Origin: GCA-2726245 sp035513655
GTDB lineage: Bacteria; Planctomycetota; Planctomycetia; Pirellulales; Pirellulaceae
Length of the DNA stretch: 31,800 nucleotides
Assembly (NCBI GenBank): GCA_035513655.1
Contig: DATKBV010000029.1
Location: 1 to 31,800, forward strand
Direction: 5' to 3'
Shown: positions 16,711 to 25,536 of the stretch, in pieces
How the letters are laid out: the number at the start of each line of letters is the position of its first letter
Numbering within the stretch: the first letter of the stretch is position 1
Notes under the pieces: model-generated
Databases searched by the model: none
Told to the model about the DNA's origin: nothing
The model's input: the letters and a program-made list of their open reading frames with translations, nothing else
Position numbers and translations under genes: made by a program

Positions 16711-18288
16711 ATGTTCACGATTCGGCGTTTAGTATGCGTGCTGGTGGTTGGTGCGTTTCTGCCGGCACCAGCGATTCGCGCGGAGGTCGAGGAGGCGGCC
16801 GCCGACCATATTCCCTGGTCCGGTTATTGGTGGCCGGTTGCCAAGGGAGAGTTGCTCGTATCGCTCGGCAAATACGACGCGCTGACTGGCAAGCGGGCGA
16901 TGTGGTGGGAGCTGGAAAACCACCCGCCGGGACCGCTGGCGAAACCATGGCATGGTTACTGCCACGGATGGGCGGCCGCGTCGGTACTTGAACGGGAGCC
17001 GACGCGGCGACGCGCGGTGACGGTGGGTGGCGCGTCGCACATGCTCGAAGTAGCGGACCTCAAAGCGCTGTACTCGGCCTGTCATGCATATGACCCAGGA
17101 AGCAAGTACGGGGACCGTTTTGGCGACGGCGAAAACGACGACCCACAAGACATGGCTCCCGACCTCGTTTGGCAAGTGCTGCGGACGTTCATTCGCGACC
17201 GCCGAATGCCTTTGATTTTCGATCTCGATCCAACACCCGAAGTTTGGAATTACCCCGTGTTTGCATACCGCATCGAGTACCATCCGCAGGGTAGTGTCGG
17301 GGGGCGTTATGCGGGAACATTGAAGCTATGGGCCGCCGACGACTCCGTGCCACCGGAGTACGTTGGAACGATGCCCTATGTGCAGACTTATACATTCGAA
17401 TTCCTCATGCGCGATCAGGCAATCGTGCAAGGGAGTGGTCGCTGGACAGGGCCCAGCGTGCAGAACCATCCGGACTTTGCCTGGTATCCTGAAGCGGTAC
17501 AACCTGAGAACCCTGAACTGAACTACGAAGTCGTGCAGACCATCGTGAAGGGCGGAAGCGTGGAACCGTCATCGCCCCAAGCCGATTCGCCGTCCGTTCA
17601 GCCGATGCCTCGTCCCAACAATGTGCCCAACAGCGGTGGCGATTATGTGCGAGCCCTGTTGCGGGAACAGGGGACTCGTGACCGGGCCGGGAACGATCTG
17701 CCGATGGCGATTAGCCCCTTGCAACTTGTCGGTGCCATCGCGAACCAGTCGTCGCATTTCGGTTTCGATGCGCGACTGATGCAATTTGGCCAGCTAAGGT
17801 ATCAAGTCGGCGATCAAACTGCGGTTACCGGTTCGTCCGACCGCGCGGGGTATCTGTACGCCTTTCACATTGATCCGACCGGCGAACTAACGCTGCTCTA
17901 TCCAACTCCGGGACTGGATCAAACCGTGGCCGCGCAAACGCCGTTCCGAATCCCGGCCGCCGACGATCGTCACTACGTTATTGGCGGGCCTGTTGGCAGC
18001 CACCGGATCAAGGTCTTGGTCACCGAACGACCACTGATCCTGACTGGTCTGGATCGACGAAACATGACCGGCTCGCCGGAAGATAACGCCCGTGCTGCTG
18101 GGAATCTCGTGGAGCATGGTTTTCGCTTCTTCCCGACTCAAGAGGAGCAGATCAAGGCCATGCTGCGTGACTATGTCGAAGGCAGGAAAGTATTCCGCGG
18201 CGAGGATTTCGATGCGTCGAATGCTGTTCAAACGTTGCCGTACTTCGCCCAAGACGAAATCGTCTTTTATGTCGAAGCGGACGAATAA
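16711..18288 (+). CDS. secreted transglutaminase-elicitor-like protein with C-terminal DUF4384-like domain
   Basis: This 525-residue exported protein has a signal peptide to about residue 24 (APAIRAE). Residues about 35-245 resemble the TGase-elicitor (GP42-like) family: IPWSGYWWP near 34-42, GYCHGWAAASVLE with a candidate catalytic Cys84, and EVWNYPVFAY at 177-186, where the related enzymes carry conserved residues. A Pro-rich linker (about 288-305) leads to a domain at about 360-440 (VGDQTAVTGSSDRAGYLYAF, LTLLYPTPG) resembling DUF4384, which also occurs in the next gene. The start at 16711 gives the signal peptide. TAAGG at the stop serves as ribosome binding site for the downstream caspase gene, 10 bp away. 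Enzyme activity is inferred. Confidence 0.78.
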   Translation: MFTIRRLVCVLVVGAFLPAPAIRAEVEEAAADHIPWSGYWWPVAKGELLVSLGKYDALTGKRAMWWELENHPPGPLAKPWHGYCHGWAAASVLEREPTRRRAVTVGGASHMLEVADLKALYSACHAYDPGSKYGDRFGDGENDDPQDMAPDLVWQVLRTFIRDRRMPLIFDLDPTPEVWNYPVFAYRIEYHPQGSVGGRYAGTLKLWAADDSVPPEYVGTMPYVQTYTFEFLMRDQAIVQGSGRWTGPSVQNHPDFAWYPEAVQPENPELNYEVVQTIVKGGSVEPSSPQADSPSVQPMPRPNNVPNSGGDYVRALLREQGTRDRAGNDLPMAISPLQLVGAIANQSSHFGFDARLMQFGQLRYQVGDQTAVTGSSDRAGYLYAFHIDPTGELTLLYPTPGLDQTVAAQTPFRIPAADDRHYVIGGPVGSHRIKVLVTERPLILTGLDRRNMTGSPEDNARAAGNLVEHGFRFFPTQEEQIKAMLRDYVEGRKVFRGEDFDASNAVQTLPYFAQDEIVFYVEADE

Positions 18289-18298
18289 GGAATCAACG

Positions 18299-19750
18299 AT
18301 GAACCACTTGAAAATGCTTTTGAGTTTGGTGGCGGTCGCACTTTTCCACACTTCGGCTCGCGGTGAAGAGACGTGGCAGGCGCGCGGCGTGTTGGTCGAG
18401 GAAGTCCGCAACGAACATCCGGACTTCCTGGTCCGCGTCGACGTCGACCAGCCCGATCGTACGTACGAAGCGGGCGAGGAGATGCGGGTCAGCGTGGTCT
18501 CGGATCGGGCGGGTTATCTGTACCTGCTGTATTGCGACGCTGGCGGCAATGTGACCTGTCTGTTCCCCAACGCGTTCGGCCAGGACAATCGAATTGCCGC
18601 CCTGCGACCCGTCGTGATCCCACGTCCGCCGCGACCGGGCGAACCGAGCTTTAGATTGCGGATTGGAGCCCCTTATGGCCGCGAGTTACTCAAGGCGATT
18701 GTCTCAGTGGCACCGATGGAAGCCGAGTCGTTGGGCAAGTTGATGACGGGCACCAGTGCACAGGCTCGCGTGGCTGGTGTCCGAGGCGTGTACGCCGAAG
18801 AAGCGAAACATGCCGCTGACTGGGCCGAGCATCACGTCGAGATTACGACTCGTGCATCCAACGCACCGGGCGGTCCCGCGGCATCCGCCGGCAACGCCCC
18901 TCCGCTACCTGGCTCCGAGTCACCGACGAACACTTTGGTTCATGCAGATGGCCCGCGTCGAGTCGGCGTGTTTATCGGCGTCAGCCAATACGGGGACGAC
19001 CGAATCAAGGATCTGTCCGTGTCCGCAAACGACGCTCAGACCATGGCTCAACTCATGCGGCAGCAAGGGCAAGTCGGGCAGGGTTGGGTGCTGGTCGACG
19101 AGCAGGCCACGCGGCAGAACATCGAGCAGGTCTTGCGGCAGAAGGTCGTCGGGGCGACTCGGCCCGGTGACAGTGTGATCATTTACTGGTCCGGGCACGG
19201 TTCGCGCTGTGCCGATGATGGCGGCGACGAAAAGGACGGCTTCGACGAGTATCTGGTTCCCTTCGACGGGCGGTTGGACGATCTGGAGACGATCCGCCAG
19301 ACCATGATCATGGACGATACTTTTGGTCGTTGGATTCAGGAAATGGATGGCCGACGCGTGGTGGTCGTGCTCGATATGTGTCATAGCGGAGGGCAGGCCG
19401 CAGGCGCTAAGTCGATCCCCTCCGCCGACGCGGAACCGGACCGTGGAGCGTTTGACTTCCTGGATAGCGAATTCGCCCGCATTAAGGACATTGGTCAGCG
19501 GGAAACTGCGTTATTGGCCTCGTCGGCTGCAAATCAGGTTTCCTTCGAGCGCAAGGAACACGACCTGAGCACGATGACGTATTTCCTGGTGCGGCAACTT
19601 CGGGACGCGCGCCAGCCGGTTGCCTTGGGTGATGGGTTCGAGCAATTGAAACGACAGGTCACCGAGTACGTGGAAAGCACCTTTCCAGGCGTGACGCAGA
19701 CGCCCGTGCTGATCGACAATTTGTCCGGACCGTTTTACTTGCGGCCATGA
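18299..19750 (+). CDS. secreted caspase-like protease (peptidase C14) with N-terminal DUF4384-like domain
   Basis: This 483-residue exported protein has a signal peptide (to about residue 21, SARGEE), a DUF4384-like domain at about 45-140 (YEAGEEMRVSVVSDRAGYLYLLY, VTCLFPNAFGQDNRI), an Ala/Pro-rich linker (about 185-215) and a C14 caspase-hemoglobinase domain. The catalytic dyad is visible: His300 in YWSGHGSR and Cys361 in LDMCHSGG. The core GVFIGVSQYGDDRIKDLSVSANDA is the usual first strand region. Acidic residues (DDGGDEKDGFDEYL) follow the His, as in metacaspases and orthocaspases that prefer Arg or Lys at P1; that preference is inferred. Start chosen at the ATG 10 bp after the previous stop, with TAAGGA upstream. 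It is probably translationally coupled to the TGase-like gene. Confidence 0.92.
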   Translation: MNHLKMLLSLVAVALFHTSARGEETWQARGVLVEEVRNEHPDFLVRVDVDQPDRTYEAGEEMRVSVVSDRAGYLYLLYCDAGGNVTCLFPNAFGQDNRIAALRPVVIPRPPRPGEPSFRLRIGAPYGRELLKAIVSVAPMEAESLGKLMTGTSAQARVAGVRGVYAEEAKHAADWAEHHVEITTRASNAPGGPAASAGNAPPLPGSESPTNTLVHADGPRRVGVFIGVSQYGDDRIKDLSVSANDAQTMAQLMRQQGQVGQGWVLVDEQATRQNIEQVLRQKVVGATRPGDSVIIYWSGHGSRCADDGGDEKDGFDEYLVPFDGRLDDLETIRQTMIMDDTFGRWIQEMDGRRVVVVLDMCHSGGQAAGAKSIPSADAEPDRGAFDFLDSEFARIKDIGQRETALLASSAANQVSFERKEHDLSTMTYFLVRQLRDARQPVALGDGFEQLKRQVTEYVESTFPGVTQTPVLIDNLSGPFYLRP

Positions 19751-19853
19751 TGTCGGGGAATTCCTTGTTTTGGGCATGTTAGGTGTGAGTGAGGGACAAC
19801 GAGACCTATTAACTGCTGAAAACACAACACTTATGCCTTTCAAGGAGAACCCG

Positions 19854-21635
19854 ATGTTCCGCTCAATCATCACCCTGACGATTTTTTCCATCGGAATCGC
19901 GGTCGCCTCGCCCGAAGTGTTTGGTCAAATTTCGTTTAGCTACGGAGGTAACTCGGGCGGTCATGGGCACGGCGGATACCGGAGCTACGGAGGTCGCAGT
20001 TCTGGCGGTTACCAGACTTATGGTGGAAACCAAAGTCACGGTAACCAAGGTATGTCCTGGTCGATCGGAGGGGGCAACGGCAGCTTCAGCATGGGTGTGG
20101 GCTCCAACGGGATCCAACTTGGCAGCAGCACCGGTCCCAAACCACCGACTTGGACCTATCCGTCCAACCGTCAGCAAACTTGGACCTATCCTCAACCGCA
20201 AGCAAGACCTTCCACGAAACCAAACATCATTCCGCAGCCGCAGAGAATCCCGACAAAACCTCAGCAGACCGCCCAAGTTCGACCCAACGTCATTCCCCAG
20301 ACGCCGACACTTCCTCCTGCGGCAATCAACCCTCATGCCAATGCAATCGACTTGTGCGGCCGTCCGATCACACCCGAGGAAATGGAGCGAGCGAAAAAGT
20401 TCTTTGAGGAGCGACTGCTGGAGCTCATCGATCGGCTGGCTCAACGTATTCCGACCGCGGAATGTGACGAGAACGCGGTCCTTCAACTAATGACGCGGCA
20501 CGGCGTGCCCGGAAACGTTCAAATCCAAATCTTTGACTGTCTCAAAGCCGGGGACTGGGAAACGGCGGAACAACTATGGCGGAAGGCGTTGCCGAAGTGC
20601 GAAGTGCCGTTTCGCTCTTGCCCGGCGCACGAGTACGTCCAGCGGTTCCGCATCGCGATTCGGCAACGGCGTCCGGCAGGCGGCGAGCTGAAGCAGTTGA
20701 TTTCCTGCCTGCCAGCTGGAATCCTGCAGGAGAACAGTTGCTGCTCGGCGAACAATTTGGTGGCCCAGCTTCAAGAAGAAGCCGGCATCAGCGACGCCAT
20801 CGCCGCCGTGCCCTCGACTCCGGTCGTTCCCGTGAATTTCCAACGGTCGTCGGGAAAATCGCAGCAGTTCGGCCTCGCGGGACAAGCCTCTCCGCTGCCG
20901 ACCGGCGTCGTCAATATTGTTTATCACCCCAAACTGCCGGACGGTGCCACGGTGGTTGTCAACTCGAAACTGGTGATGATCGGAACCGGTGGCCGAGGGG
21001 CGTTCCGCATGGAAACTGGTTACGTGGCGGAAGCGCTCGGCCAGCACATCGAAACCGCCGCGCCAGTGCCGGCTCGCGAGGCGGAACTCGTGCGTAGCGG
21101 TATCCTGCTGTTGAATCCGACCGGCGCGACGATCAACTTCCTGGTCGATAATCGCGAGTTGTCTCTGGCTGCTGGATTTCAACAGACGCTGAACACGGAC
21201 CGCTCGGTGACCGTGTCTTTCGATACAGGAACGCGCCGGACGGCCCGCTATACGCTTTCGCCGGGGACCTATCGCTTTAAGATCGCCGACGGCGCATTGG
21301 ATCTGATGCGTGGCGAGTTTCAAGTTTCGATTGACAATCGGGAGAATGCAACGCCGTTTCAGTACATTGTTCAGGGCGAACATGCGACCGCCGAGCCCGG
21401 AGAGATGAACACGCACCCGAGCGACTATCCGATCGTGATCCGCTACGACCGTGGCAACGGCGCGGAGACGAAGCAACTGCTTTGCGAACAGAAAGACGGT
21501 ACGCTATACGCAGCCGTCAACGCGGTCGACCACCTGTGGGATCTGTTTGACGCGGACACCGTTCCGACCGAAGCGTTACCATCCAACACGATGCCCATTG
21601 CTCAGCAGGAATCGAACTACATCCCGGCCTTTTGA
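19854..21635 (+). CDS. secreted Gly-rich protein with planctomycete C-terminal domain, unknown function
   Basis: This 593-residue exported protein has a signal peptide (MFRSIITLTIFSIGIAVAS, cut near VFGQ). Next come a Gly/Ser/Tyr-rich stretch (about 25-90, GYRSYGGRSSGG) and Thr/Pro/Gln-rich repeats (about 95-150). A Cys-containing helical region (about 155-310) follows, with LCGRPITPEEMERAKKFFEE, FDCLKAGDWETAEQLWRKAL and SCCSANNLV. The C-terminal beta-rich region (about 340-560) contains IVYHPKLPDGATVVVN, LLNPTGATINFLVDN and LSPGTYRFKIADG, which I recall from other planctomycete secreted proteins without a function. Start at 19854 is chosen for AAGGAGA and the signal peptide; a longer frame back to 19770 lacks both. 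It lies between the two caspase genes on the same strand, so it may belong to the same process. Confidence 0.72.
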   Translation: MFRSIITLTIFSIGIAVASPEVFGQISFSYGGNSGGHGHGGYRSYGGRSSGGYQTYGGNQSHGNQGMSWSIGGGNGSFSMGVGSNGIQLGSSTGPKPPTWTYPSNRQQTWTYPQPQARPSTKPNIIPQPQRIPTKPQQTAQVRPNVIPQTPTLPPAAINPHANAIDLCGRPITPEEMERAKKFFEERLLELIDRLAQRIPTAECDENAVLQLMTRHGVPGNVQIQIFDCLKAGDWETAEQLWRKALPKCEVPFRSCPAHEYVQRFRIAIRQRRPAGGELKQLISCLPAGILQENSCCSANNLVAQLQEEAGISDAIAAVPSTPVVPVNFQRSSGKSQQFGLAGQASPLPTGVVNIVYHPKLPDGATVVVNSKLVMIGTGGRGAFRMETGYVAEALGQHIETAAPVPAREAELVRSGILLLNPTGATINFLVDNRELSLAAGFQQTLNTDRSVTVSFDTGTRRTARYTLSPGTYRFKIADGALDLMRGEFQVSIDNRENATPFQYIVQGEHATAEPGEMNTHPSDYPIVIRYDRGNGAETKQLLCEQKDGTLYAAVNAVDHLWDLFDADTVPTEALPSNTMPIAQQESNYIPAF

Positions 21636-21677
21636 TCCAACGTGGAAAAGGATCATCGAGAAGCGGGACGACAGGAT

Positions 21678-21742
21678 GTAGCGGATGTCGCAAGACTTCA
21701 GGGGCCACGCTTCCAGGCCCGAGTTCTTGCGAATCCGGCTAC
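21678..21742. repeat. REP-like imperfect palindrome (~65 bp)
   Basis: The arms GTAGCGGATGTCGCAAGA (21678-21695) and TCTTGCGAATCCGGCTAC (21725-21742) are near reverse complements. An inner stem (GGGCC at 21702-21706, GGCCC at 21716-21720) extends the hairpin. It lies between the Gly-rich gene and the WD40-caspase gene. The layout (GTAG...CTAC ends) matches intergenic palindromes I associate with planctomycete genomes. A frame beginning at 21685 would run through it, which supports the later caspase start. Confidence 0.75.
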
Positions 21743-21768
21743 GAAACCCCAAACATCGGAGCCTGATC

Positions 21769-24732
21769 ATGTCAACGAATTCTTTCAATCGAAAACGCCT
21801 GCTCTGCTGCGGCTTCCTTTCGTTGAGCCTTAGCCTCGCATGGACTGCCGCGGCACGTTCGCAAGAGCCGGCGCGGTTAGGTAATGTTTCGCTCGTCTTG
21901 GACGCCAGAGGGCTTTCCGATTCGGTCGAGGATATTAGCTTCTGCCCGAACGGAACGATGTTGGCTGCTTGCAGCCAACAGGAGGTGCGAGTTTGGGACA
22001 CGCGAACGGGCCAGCATCTGCGGACCTTGCGGGGTGAAATCGGTGCCAACGGTTACGGTAATTGCCTGTCGGTAGCGTTTTCTCACGACAACTGTGAACT
22101 CGTCGTCGGGATTCAAGCGAAGGGAGGCAAGGGAGCCATTCGCGTGTATGACATCCGCAACATCGCCGAGATCGACAGTGTGATCGACGGATTTTCCGCA
22201 CCGGTAGCGGACATCGCCTTCAGTCGCGACGGGCGTTTTCTCGCGGTCGCCTGTGCCGACGCCAGTCTAACGATCTACGACTGGTCGCTCCGCCAGGTCG
22301 TTGGCGGGACTGCCGCGGGAACTCATCCGCCTGGGACGTTCGCGAAGATCGGCTTTCCCTTGGACGAGCCGCTCTTGTTGGCATACGGATCGGACCAGAC
22401 CACGGTCCTTTCGATCCCAGGTTGCCAGACGCTGACGCACGAGAGCGAATTGCCTCCGAGGTTGGCCGCTTGGTCCGAAAGGGTGTCGGACGTCGAGCAA
22501 TCGTTTAGCCGCGAGTTCGATTCGTGCGACTGGCGGATCGACCAGGACGTCTGGGCGGCGTACGGCAGTGCTAAGGTCGGTGGCCAGCAGACATATTGGG
22601 CCGGTTGCTGGCGCGGCACGGAGGCAGCTCCGCGGATCGTCTATTCGGGACACGACCAGGAAATCACCGCGCTCGCATTCAGCGGCGATTGTGCGTTGGC
22701 CGCGACCGGCGACCGGCACGGACAGGTACATGTATGGGACACGCAGAGTGGCGATGCCATCTATGTGCTGAAGGGCATCGCCCAGCCCGTCTATCGAGCC
22801 GCGCTCGATGCCGAATCACGCCGCATCGGGTTCACGCATGAACCACTGCCACCGAGCCAATTCCAGTGGAATAAGTACGGCGAGATCGACCGCGTTTTCG
22901 ACTTCGACTACCGCACGGTGTTGCCGGCGACGGCCGATGCATTTCTGGCCGGTGAGCGGACCGACCGTGGAGGACATCTTTCCGCGACGTTTAGCAATGG
23001 AGAATACGGCCTGCGTTTTCAATGGCCGCGAGGCGGCTCGAATCATTTCGAGTTGGCCAACGCGGTGACGCCGACCTGCTTTTCATTGTTGCAGTCGGAG
23101 CGACACGGACTCGACTACCCCGCCATCATCGGCGACAAAATGGGCGGGCTGGCACTGGTTGATCCTGGCAGCGGTCGGCGACAAATCGAATACGTCGGCC
23201 ATCGGTCCTATGTGACGTCGCTCTGCGAATCCGCGGATGGTCGTTGTTTCACCAGCAGCTCGCGCGACGGTACGATCCGTCTTTGGAACTTGGTGGGCAC
23301 GGGGCCGGCCGTCGAGGCGGTGTTGAGTCTGTTCGTCGGCGCGGGTGGCGAGTGGATTGTGTGGACGCCGCAAGGCTTTTACGATGCCGCGCCAGGCTGC
23401 GGGGACTTAGTCGGCTGGCACGTCAACCGTCGAGCGAACCAGAGCGCCTTGTTCTATCCGCTCCATCAATTTCGCGATCAACTCTATCGTCCCGATATCA
23501 TTCAGAGCGTGCTGCAATCGGCCAGCGTCGAAACGGCGATTGAAGAGGCAAGTCAAATCGAAGTTGGTCTGGCCCGGCCCATCGCACCCGACGCTCCGAA
23601 ACCGATGGCGACGCAGGTCCCACTCACAACCGATTTCCGCAAGCCTCAAACGATGCAGCAAATGCATCCGCCGCGCATTCGCGTGGTCAGCCCGCAGGAC
23701 GGAACGGTGGTCACCGAAGGGCAAATCCACGTGCTGGCCGAAATCGCCGCGGAAAACGGCTTGCCGATCACGGACGTCCGCGTCCTCGTGAACGGTCGGC
23801 CAGGGCTCGGGAAGGGAGTCGCGGTACTCAGCGGTGAACAATCCGCGCCCGGACGCGTCAGTTTCAGCCGCGCCGTCCCGCTACTGCCGGGCGAGAACCA
23901 GATTACGCTGTTGGCCGGCAACGGAGTGGCTCACAGCAATCCCGTCACGATCCAGGTCCGTTACGATGCGCCGAACGAAGTACTCGATGCGAAACCTAAC
24001 CTGCACCTGCTGTCGGTCGGCATCTCCGAGTACAAGGATCCTCAGTTCAACTTGCGATACGCCCATCTGGATGCGGAAAGTTTCGCCGCCGCGTGGGAGA
24101 GTCAGCGGGGACCTGTCTACGAGCAACTCTCGACCAATCTGTTAACCAACGGCGAAGCGACGGGAGACCGCATCCAGACGGCGATGAGCCAACTCGCGGA
24201 AAACGTCAACCAGCGAGACGTTGCGGTGATCTTCATCTCGGCCCACGGCATCCGCGATCGGCAACTCGAATACTATCTGGCACCTCACGAACTGAACCCC
24301 GACAACCTCTCGGAAACAGGGCTGCATTTCAGCATGATCGCCCAATTACTCGAATCGTTGCCGTGCAAGGTGCTGTTGTTCGTGGATACTTGCCACGCGG
24401 CGGGAATCACCGGGGCGAAGTCGATCTGGCGCGATCCGTTGTATGAGCTGACGTCCGATGAGTACGGGGCGATTGTGTTTGCGTCGTCCCTGTCGCGGGA
24501 GATCAGCGTCGAGGATGAGAAGTGGGGACACGGTGCGTTTACCAAAGCGATTCTCGCCACGTTTGCCGACCACGCGTCCGATCTGAACGACGACGGATAT
24601 CTGTCGTTGACGGAATTCGAACAAAGCGTGGGCGATCGTGTCGCGGAGATGACCAAGGGCCAACAACATCCCGTCATGAAACGCCCCGCGACGATCCATA
24701 ACATCCCGTTCTATCGGATCCCCACGCCATAG
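21769..24732 (+). CDS. secreted WD40-repeat caspase-like protease with EF-hand-like loop
   Basis: This 987-residue exported protein has a signal peptide (to about residue 32, AAARSQ), then WD40-type blades near residues 50-90, 140-180, 298-340 and 481-515 (for example VRVWDTRTG, VHVWDTQSG, IRLWNLVG). A linker with EWIVWTPQGFYDAAPG follows, then an Ig-like segment (about 640-730) and a C14 caspase domain starting near 744. The dyad is His826 (ISAHGIRD) and Cys875 (VDTCHAAG). After it, residues 938-949 (DLNDDGYLSLTE) fit a canonical EF-hand loop, so calcium control is possible. Start chosen at 21769 because it gives a signal peptide with CGGAG upstream. The propeller probably recruits partners or substrates; both are unknown. 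Confidence 0.9.
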   Translation: MSTNSFNRKRLLCCGFLSLSLSLAWTAAARSQEPARLGNVSLVLDARGLSDSVEDISFCPNGTMLAACSQQEVRVWDTRTGQHLRTLRGEIGANGYGNCLSVAFSHDNCELVVGIQAKGGKGAIRVYDIRNIAEIDSVIDGFSAPVADIAFSRDGRFLAVACADASLTIYDWSLRQVVGGTAAGTHPPGTFAKIGFPLDEPLLLAYGSDQTTVLSIPGCQTLTHESELPPRLAAWSERVSDVEQSFSREFDSCDWRIDQDVWAAYGSAKVGGQQTYWAGCWRGTEAAPRIVYSGHDQEITALAFSGDCALAATGDRHGQVHVWDTQSGDAIYVLKGIAQPVYRAALDAESRRIGFTHEPLPPSQFQWNKYGEIDRVFDFDYRTVLPATADAFLAGERTDRGGHLSATFSNGEYGLRFQWPRGGSNHFELANAVTPTCFSLLQSERHGLDYPAIIGDKMGGLALVDPGSGRRQIEYVGHRSYVTSLCESADGRCFTSSSRDGTIRLWNLVGTGPAVEAVLSLFVGAGGEWIVWTPQGFYDAAPGCGDLVGWHVNRRANQSALFYPLHQFRDQLYRPDIIQSVLQSASVETAIEEASQIEVGLARPIAPDAPKPMATQVPLTTDFRKPQTMQQMHPPRIRVVSPQDGTVVTEGQIHVLAEIAAENGLPITDVRVLVNGRPGLGKGVAVLSGEQSAPGRVSFSRAVPLLPGENQITLLAGNGVAHSNPVTIQVRYDAPNEVLDAKPNLHLLSVGISEYKDPQFNLRYAHLDAESFAAAWESQRGPVYEQLSTNLLTNGEATGDRIQTAMSQLAENVNQRDVAVIFISAHGIRDRQLEYYLAPHELNPDNLSETGLHFSMIAQLLESLPCKVLLFVDTCHAAGITGAKSIWRDPLYELTSDEYGAIVFASSLSREISVEDEKWGHGAFTKAILATFADHASDLNDDGYLSLTEFEQSVGDRVAEMTKGQQHPVMKRPATIHNIPFYRIPTP

Positions 24733-24745
24733 GGCCGCAACGGAT

Positions 24746-24781
24746 GTAGGACGGACGAGGCGTACGAGGCGTCCGTCCTAC
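24746..24781. repeat. 12-bp inverted repeat between convergent genes
   Basis: GTAGGACGGACG (24746-24757) and CGTCCGTCCTAC (24770-24781) form a perfect 12-bp stem around a 12-nt loop. The loop region includes a repeated CGAGGCGT. It lies between the caspase stop (24732) and the convergent ECF sigma gene stop (24811). It may be a small planctomycete intergenic repeat and could act as a bidirectional terminator, though no T-run is present. Confidence 0.75.
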
Positions 24782-24810
24782 GCCAATGCACAGGCCCAGA
24801 GTGTGCGAGG

Positions 24811-25410
24811 CTACTGATGTTCCCAGAGCTTGCGGATTCTCTCCAGTTTCCGCTCGACGGTTCGCGGAGCGCATGGAATCATTTCCGAGATTTCGTCATT
24901 GGTGTAACCCTCCAGTTTCCACAACGCGATCTGCCGAAACTGGTCGTCCGGCAACAGGCCCATCAGCCGCTCGCACTCTTCGACCGCCAAGGCGGCAACT
25001 TCCGGCGTTGGCTCGCTGCCGAGGATGTTTCCAATCCCGCGACCGTCGTCCGGTTCGACTCGCCCGCCGAAGACCGATTCGCCACGGACATCGCCGGAAC
25101 CTCGTTTTTGCTGCATTTGGCGACGTATTTGGTGAGAGGCTTTGCGAGCCGTGATGGTAACCAAAATTCGCCACAGGTCCTGACGATCCTCGAGCTTGGG
25201 GAAGCGTCCCTGTGCAGCGCCGCGGAAGAAGCTGTTCATCGCGCTCAACGCCACATCTTCTTCGTCCGCGACGCGCCGTTGGCCCTCGGTCAGCTTAGTC
25301 CGGGCGAGGCTTACGAGCTTCTCGAAATACCGTCGCCATATCCGCTCCGTTGCGGCTTCATCGCCATGTGCCAGCGCGCCGAGCCACTGAGAGATTTCAT
25401 CGTCCACCAT
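24811..25410 (-). CDS. ECF-type RNA polymerase sigma factor
   Basis: This 199-residue protein should direct RNA polymerase to a small regulon. Residues about 22-105 form the sigma-2 region (YFEKLVSLARTKLTEGQR, DEEDVALSAMNSFF, FPKLEDRQDLWRILVTITARKA). A variable linker (about 105-140) follows, then sigma-4 with a helix-turn-helix (FRQIALWKLEGYTNDEISEMI, APRTVERKLERIRKLW). This matches the planctomycete ECF sub-family often found with Ser/Thr kinases. No anti-sigma gene adjoins it. The start is the ATG at 25408-25410; its ribosome binding site is weak (AAGGGTG). It is divergent from the Pro/Gly-rich secreted gene, with 126 bp between them. The kinase at 28-30.7 kb lies on the same strand but two genes away, so regulation by it is only a possibility. 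Confidence 0.93.
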   Translation of the reverse strand: MVDDEISQWLGALAHGDEAATERIWRRYFEKLVSLARTKLTEGQRRVADEEDVALSAMNSFFRGAAQGRFPKLEDRQDLWRILVTITARKASHQIRRQMQQKRGSGDVRGESVFGGRVEPDDGRGIGNILGSEPTPEVAALAVEECERLMGLLPDDQFRQIALWKLEGYTNDEISEMIPCAPRTVERKLERIRKLWEHQ

Positions 25411-25536
25411 GCGTTCACCCTTGTCGCTAACAAAACCGAGGAAAAATCATTCGCTGGCTGTCGGGTATTCCGCTTGAACCGGCATATAAGGCGTAGCATC
25501 CGACAAATTCGTCCCCCGATTCTAAGGAGAACAGTC
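25411..25536. other. divergent intergenic region with likely promoters
   Basis: The 126 bp between the sigma factor gene (minus) and the Pro/Gly-rich gene (plus) must contain both promoters. A TAAGGAGA ribosome binding site for the plus gene lies at about 25522-25530. I see no clear consensus -35/-10 pair and no operator. Confidence 0.45.

Noticed and set aside
19770..19853. Upstream start for the Gly-rich protein
   Set aside because: It precedes the clear AAGGAGA ribosome binding site and the signal peptide at 19854.
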